Assembly: GCF_029395475.1 (NCBI RefSeq)
Contig: NZ_CP113917.1
Coordinates: forward strand, 1,736,001 to 1,800,000
Direction: 5' to 3'
DNA from: Bifidobacterium sp. ESL0775
GTDB taxonomy: Bacteria > Actinomycetota > Actinomycetes > Actinomycetales > Bifidobacteriaceae
Length of the DNA stretch: 64,000 nt
A model generated the notes under the pieces. It made no database searches, was not told the DNA's origin, and saw only the letters and a program-made list of their open reading frames with translations. Positions within the stretch are counted from its first letter, which is position 1; the number at the start of each line of letters is the position of its first letter. Of the stretch, positions 62,002 to 64,000 are shown one piece after another. A program made the translations under genes and the position numbers.

Positions 62002-63375
62002 TTACCCAACTGCGGGAAAAACCACCACGGATTTCAGCTCATGGTTGTTTGCAGGCTCCACAATGCCAACGACTTCGCCAGTTTGTGGAAGATATACCGC
62101 CGCTGTACCACTGATCCCATCGTCTTGACCACTGTCGACATTGGACGAAGTCCTCTTATTTGTAGTGTCAACAATCGTGGTGTCAGCAATCGCCGACAAC
62201 CTGTTGATCGATTCGATACTGGAATGATGCTCGGTATTCGCTTCAGTGGTCAATGTCATCGGCAGTCTACGGCCGAAACGCAGATTCTGGGCATCCTCAT
62301 CACTGATGGGAATGGTTGGCATTGTGCGTTGGGCGGCCTCGAGCATCGTCAAGGAGCGTCGCCTGAGCTTATCGGCATCAACATCCAACACGGCCTTGTT
62401 CAAGGTCAGCGTCACACCCTCGCGATTGGTGAACGTGTGCGGCTTGGCGTGTGCCGTGACCACGCGTTCGGCCAATTGCGAATCGGCCAAATCGAACTTA
62501 CCAACCCGCGTGCGACGCAACTTCGTCAGGTAGCCACCGACCCCTAAAAGCTGTCCCAAATCACGCCCAAGCGAACGGATGTACGTGCCCGTCGAACAGC
62601 TGATACGCACATCCACGTCAACAACAGGAGTTGTTGCATCTGCAGACCCATTCACGTTATTTTCAGTATCAAAATTATCGGTACTTACATCAACATTGCG
62701 AGCGCCCAGTACGGTGAACTTGCTGATGGTAACGGGACGTGCGTCAAGCTCTACTTCCTTGCCTTGACGGGCCAACTCGTAGGCGTGACGGCCGTTGACG
62801 CGAACCGCGGAATAGGCGCTCGGCACCTGCTCGATATCGCCAGTCAGATGTTCGTTGATGGCTTGTTCAATCTGCTGAATCGTCAGTACCCGAACTCCGC
62901 CAGAATCTCCGGCACGGGTTATTCCGCTATCGAAAGGCAGCGTTAAATCATTTGCCATCGCCAGCTCCGAAGAAGCGTGGGATGAACGCTCATGGGAATC
63001 ATGCCCGTTCTTTGATTCAGGGTCAATGTCGCGTTGATTGACAACATCGTTACCGAAATCATCCGCCAATCTTACCAGCGCAACCGTGGTGATCTCACCT
63101 TCGGAATCATCGGTAGTGCTTCTCTGCCCAAGGCGAATGGTGGCCTCGTAAGTCTTGGTGTGATCGACGATGTAATTGAGCAAACGTGTGCCGTGGCCGA
63201 AACCGATGACCAGCACCCCCGAGGCTTGCGGATCAAGCGTGCCCGCGTGGCCGACGCGGCGCATGTGCAGTTCCCCACGTACGGCGGCCACCACGTCGTG
63301 GCTGGTCACGCCAAGCGGCTTGTCGACCACAACCAGCCCGGAAAGCTCCGGTTGTTTACTCTTCTTCGACACCAT
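62002..63375 (-). CDS. truB: tRNA pseudouridine(55) synthase TruB
   Basis: TruB isomerises U55 in the tRNA T-loop. The catalytic Asp is D48 in GHAGTLDPQASGVL, after the KPLGVTSHDVV block. The C-terminal ends in a PUA-like region. The protein has 457 residues rather than about 300. An insertion of about 50 residues (about 85-135) and another of about 15 (DNFDTENNVNGSADATTP) are low complexity. The last 100 residues also contain a Ser/Thr/Asn-rich stretch. The start lies within the 3' end of rbfA (about 20-base overlap). ATG at 63375, ATG at 63378 or GTG at 63372 could serve. Confidence 0.92.
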   Translation of the reverse strand: MVSKKSKQPELSGLVVVDKPLGVTSHDVVAAVRGELHMRRVGHAGTLDPQASGVLVIGFGHGTRLLNYIVDHTKTYEATIRLGQRSTTDDSEGEITTVALVRLADDFGNDVVNQRDIDPESKNGHDSHERSSHASSELAMANDLTLPFDSGITRAGDSGGVRVLTIQQIEQAINEHLTGDIEQVPSAYSAVRVNGRHAYELARQGKEVELDARPVTISKFTVLGARNVDVSTDNFDTENNVNGSADATTPVVDVDVRISCSTGTYIRSLGRDLGQLLGVGGYLTKLRRTRVGKFDLADSQLAERVVTAHAKPHTFTNREGVTLTLNKAVLDVDADKLRRRSLTMLEAAQRTMPTIPISDEDAQNLRFGRRLPMTLTTEANTEHHSSIESINRLSAIADTTIVDTTNKRTSSNVDSGQDDGISGTAAVYLPQTGEVVGIVEPANNHELKSVVVFPAVG

Positions 63376-63838
63376 CATCCTCAAAGTCGGCGGCGGTCTT
63401 CTTCTTGCGAGGTTCGACATACGGATTCTCGTCACCAGCATACTTCGCGGACTCACGGGCCTTGTCGAGCTCCTCGTCGCGTTTATGCGCGGTGACCAGG
63501 ATGTCCTCGATCTCGTGCGCCTCGCTTGGCACTTCATCATAGATGAACTGCAGTTGCGGGGTGAGCCGCAGACCGGCCTTCGCGCCAACCAGCGAACGAA
63601 GCCTGCCGGTGGCCTGCTTCAGCGCCTGTTCCGCACGCTTGCGCTCTCCCTCGGCCTTGCCCTCCTGCCCGAGCTGGGTCCAGTAGACGCGGGCAATCTG
63701 CAAGTCGCCGGTGACGCGCACATCGGTGATGGTGACGCCGTTCAAGCGTTTGTCATGCAAAGTGCGTTCCATCGACGAGGCAATGACGCGCTGGATCAAC
63801 GCCGCGATACGCGCGGCCCGTGGATTGGTTCCTGCCAT
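63356..63838 (-). CDS. rbfA: Ribosome-binding factor A
   Basis: RbfA assists late maturation of the small subunit and 16S rRNA processing at low temperature. The KH-like core includes RIAALIQRVIASSMERTLHDKRL, VTITDVRVTGDLQIARVYWTQLG and LRSLVGAKAGLRLTPQLQFIYDE. A charged C-terminal tail of about 45 residues is typical of the actinobacterial form. It precedes truB in the standard rbfA-truB-ribF order. infB should lie just right of the window. Confidence 0.96.
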   Translation of the reverse strand: MAGTNPRAARIAALIQRVIASSMERTLHDKRLNGVTITDVRVTGDLQIARVYWTQLGQEGKAEGERKRAEQALKQATGRLRSLVGAKAGLRLTPQLQFIYDEVPSEAHEIEDILVTAHKRDEELDKARESAKYAGDENPYVEPRKKKTAADFEDDGVEEE

Positions 63839-63920
63839 AACGTTTCCTTGATTTCTTTAAGGCACAACGCAACTCGCGCCGCCTTGACAAATATACGAAT
63901 ATATCTCTAAACATAGCGCT

Positions 63921-63958
63921 GTCGCCCGTCGCACACAACCAACAGCGCGACGGGCGAC
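63921..63958. promoter_or_regulatory. GC-rich inverted repeat upstream of rbfA
   Basis: Arms GTCGCCCGTCGC/GCGACGGGCGAC enclose a 14-base loop, about 80-120 bases upstream of rbfA. Without a T tract on either strand. Perhaps the terminator of the gene beyond the window edge. Confidence 0.5.
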
Positions 63959-64000
63959 TAACGCTCAAAATCAGTTCGGCCTAACAATTAGACCGCCCTA

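Overview
The window is a stretch of chromosome from a high-GC Gram-positive bacterium, almost certainly a Bifidobacterium or close relative. This rests on the order rbfA-truB-ribF, radA, bS22, tpx, rpiA, the actinobacterial DUF families (DUF2530, DUF4037/DUF4125, DUF6020, PspC proteins) and a 29-residue actinobacterial bS22. No species can be named from the sequence alone.

Layout. 1-2.7 kb: start of an NADH-dehydrogenase-like flavoprotein, tRNA-Glu, trmB, a DUF4190 protein, tRNA-Asp and tRNA-Phe. 2.7-7.0 kb: a small island between two copies of the 3' end of tRNA-Phe. It carries an ABC exporter, a possible small membrane protein and a possible recombinase relic. 7-20 kb: mostly minus-strand housekeeping genes (LMW phosphatase, folA, thyA, osmC, a universal stress protein, two peptidoglycan hydrolases, manA, phoU, gpmA, menA-like, lysS). 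20-28 kb: tRNA-Pro, a DUF6020 membrane protein, a TPR-DUF4037/DUF4125 pair and a membrane hydrolase. 28-33.5 kb: an envelope-stress-like PspC/histidine-kinase/response-regulator locus. 33.6-39.3 kb: a calcium-type P-ATPase, an odd HAD protein and two toxin-antitoxin modules. 39.6-43 kb: tRNA-Ser, serS and a serine/threonine-type permease. 43-50.6 kb: a lipid kinase, DUF421/DUF3290, pgm, an RNase HI fusion, rpiA and tpx. 50.8-53.4 kb: bS22, an anchored protein and radA. 53.5-60.5 kb: a cupin, an altered adenosylhomocysteinase homologue, an amidohydrolase and a polar amino acid ABC transporter. 60.6-63.8 kb: ribF, truB and rbfA.

How the genes connect. gpmA and pgm each carry the same LacI-type operator architecture about 40 bp upstream of the start, which suggests shared control of central carbohydrate metabolism. 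The pair at 54.1-57.5 kb looks like a two-step route for clearing S-adenosylhomocysteine, in which deamination comes first and hydrolysis of the inosyl product second. The homologue of adenosylhomocysteinase has lost its adenine-contact residues but kept its redox-catalysis residues. This is the best candidate here for an under-described system. Several housekeeping enzymes also carry low-complexity insertions that their families usually lack.
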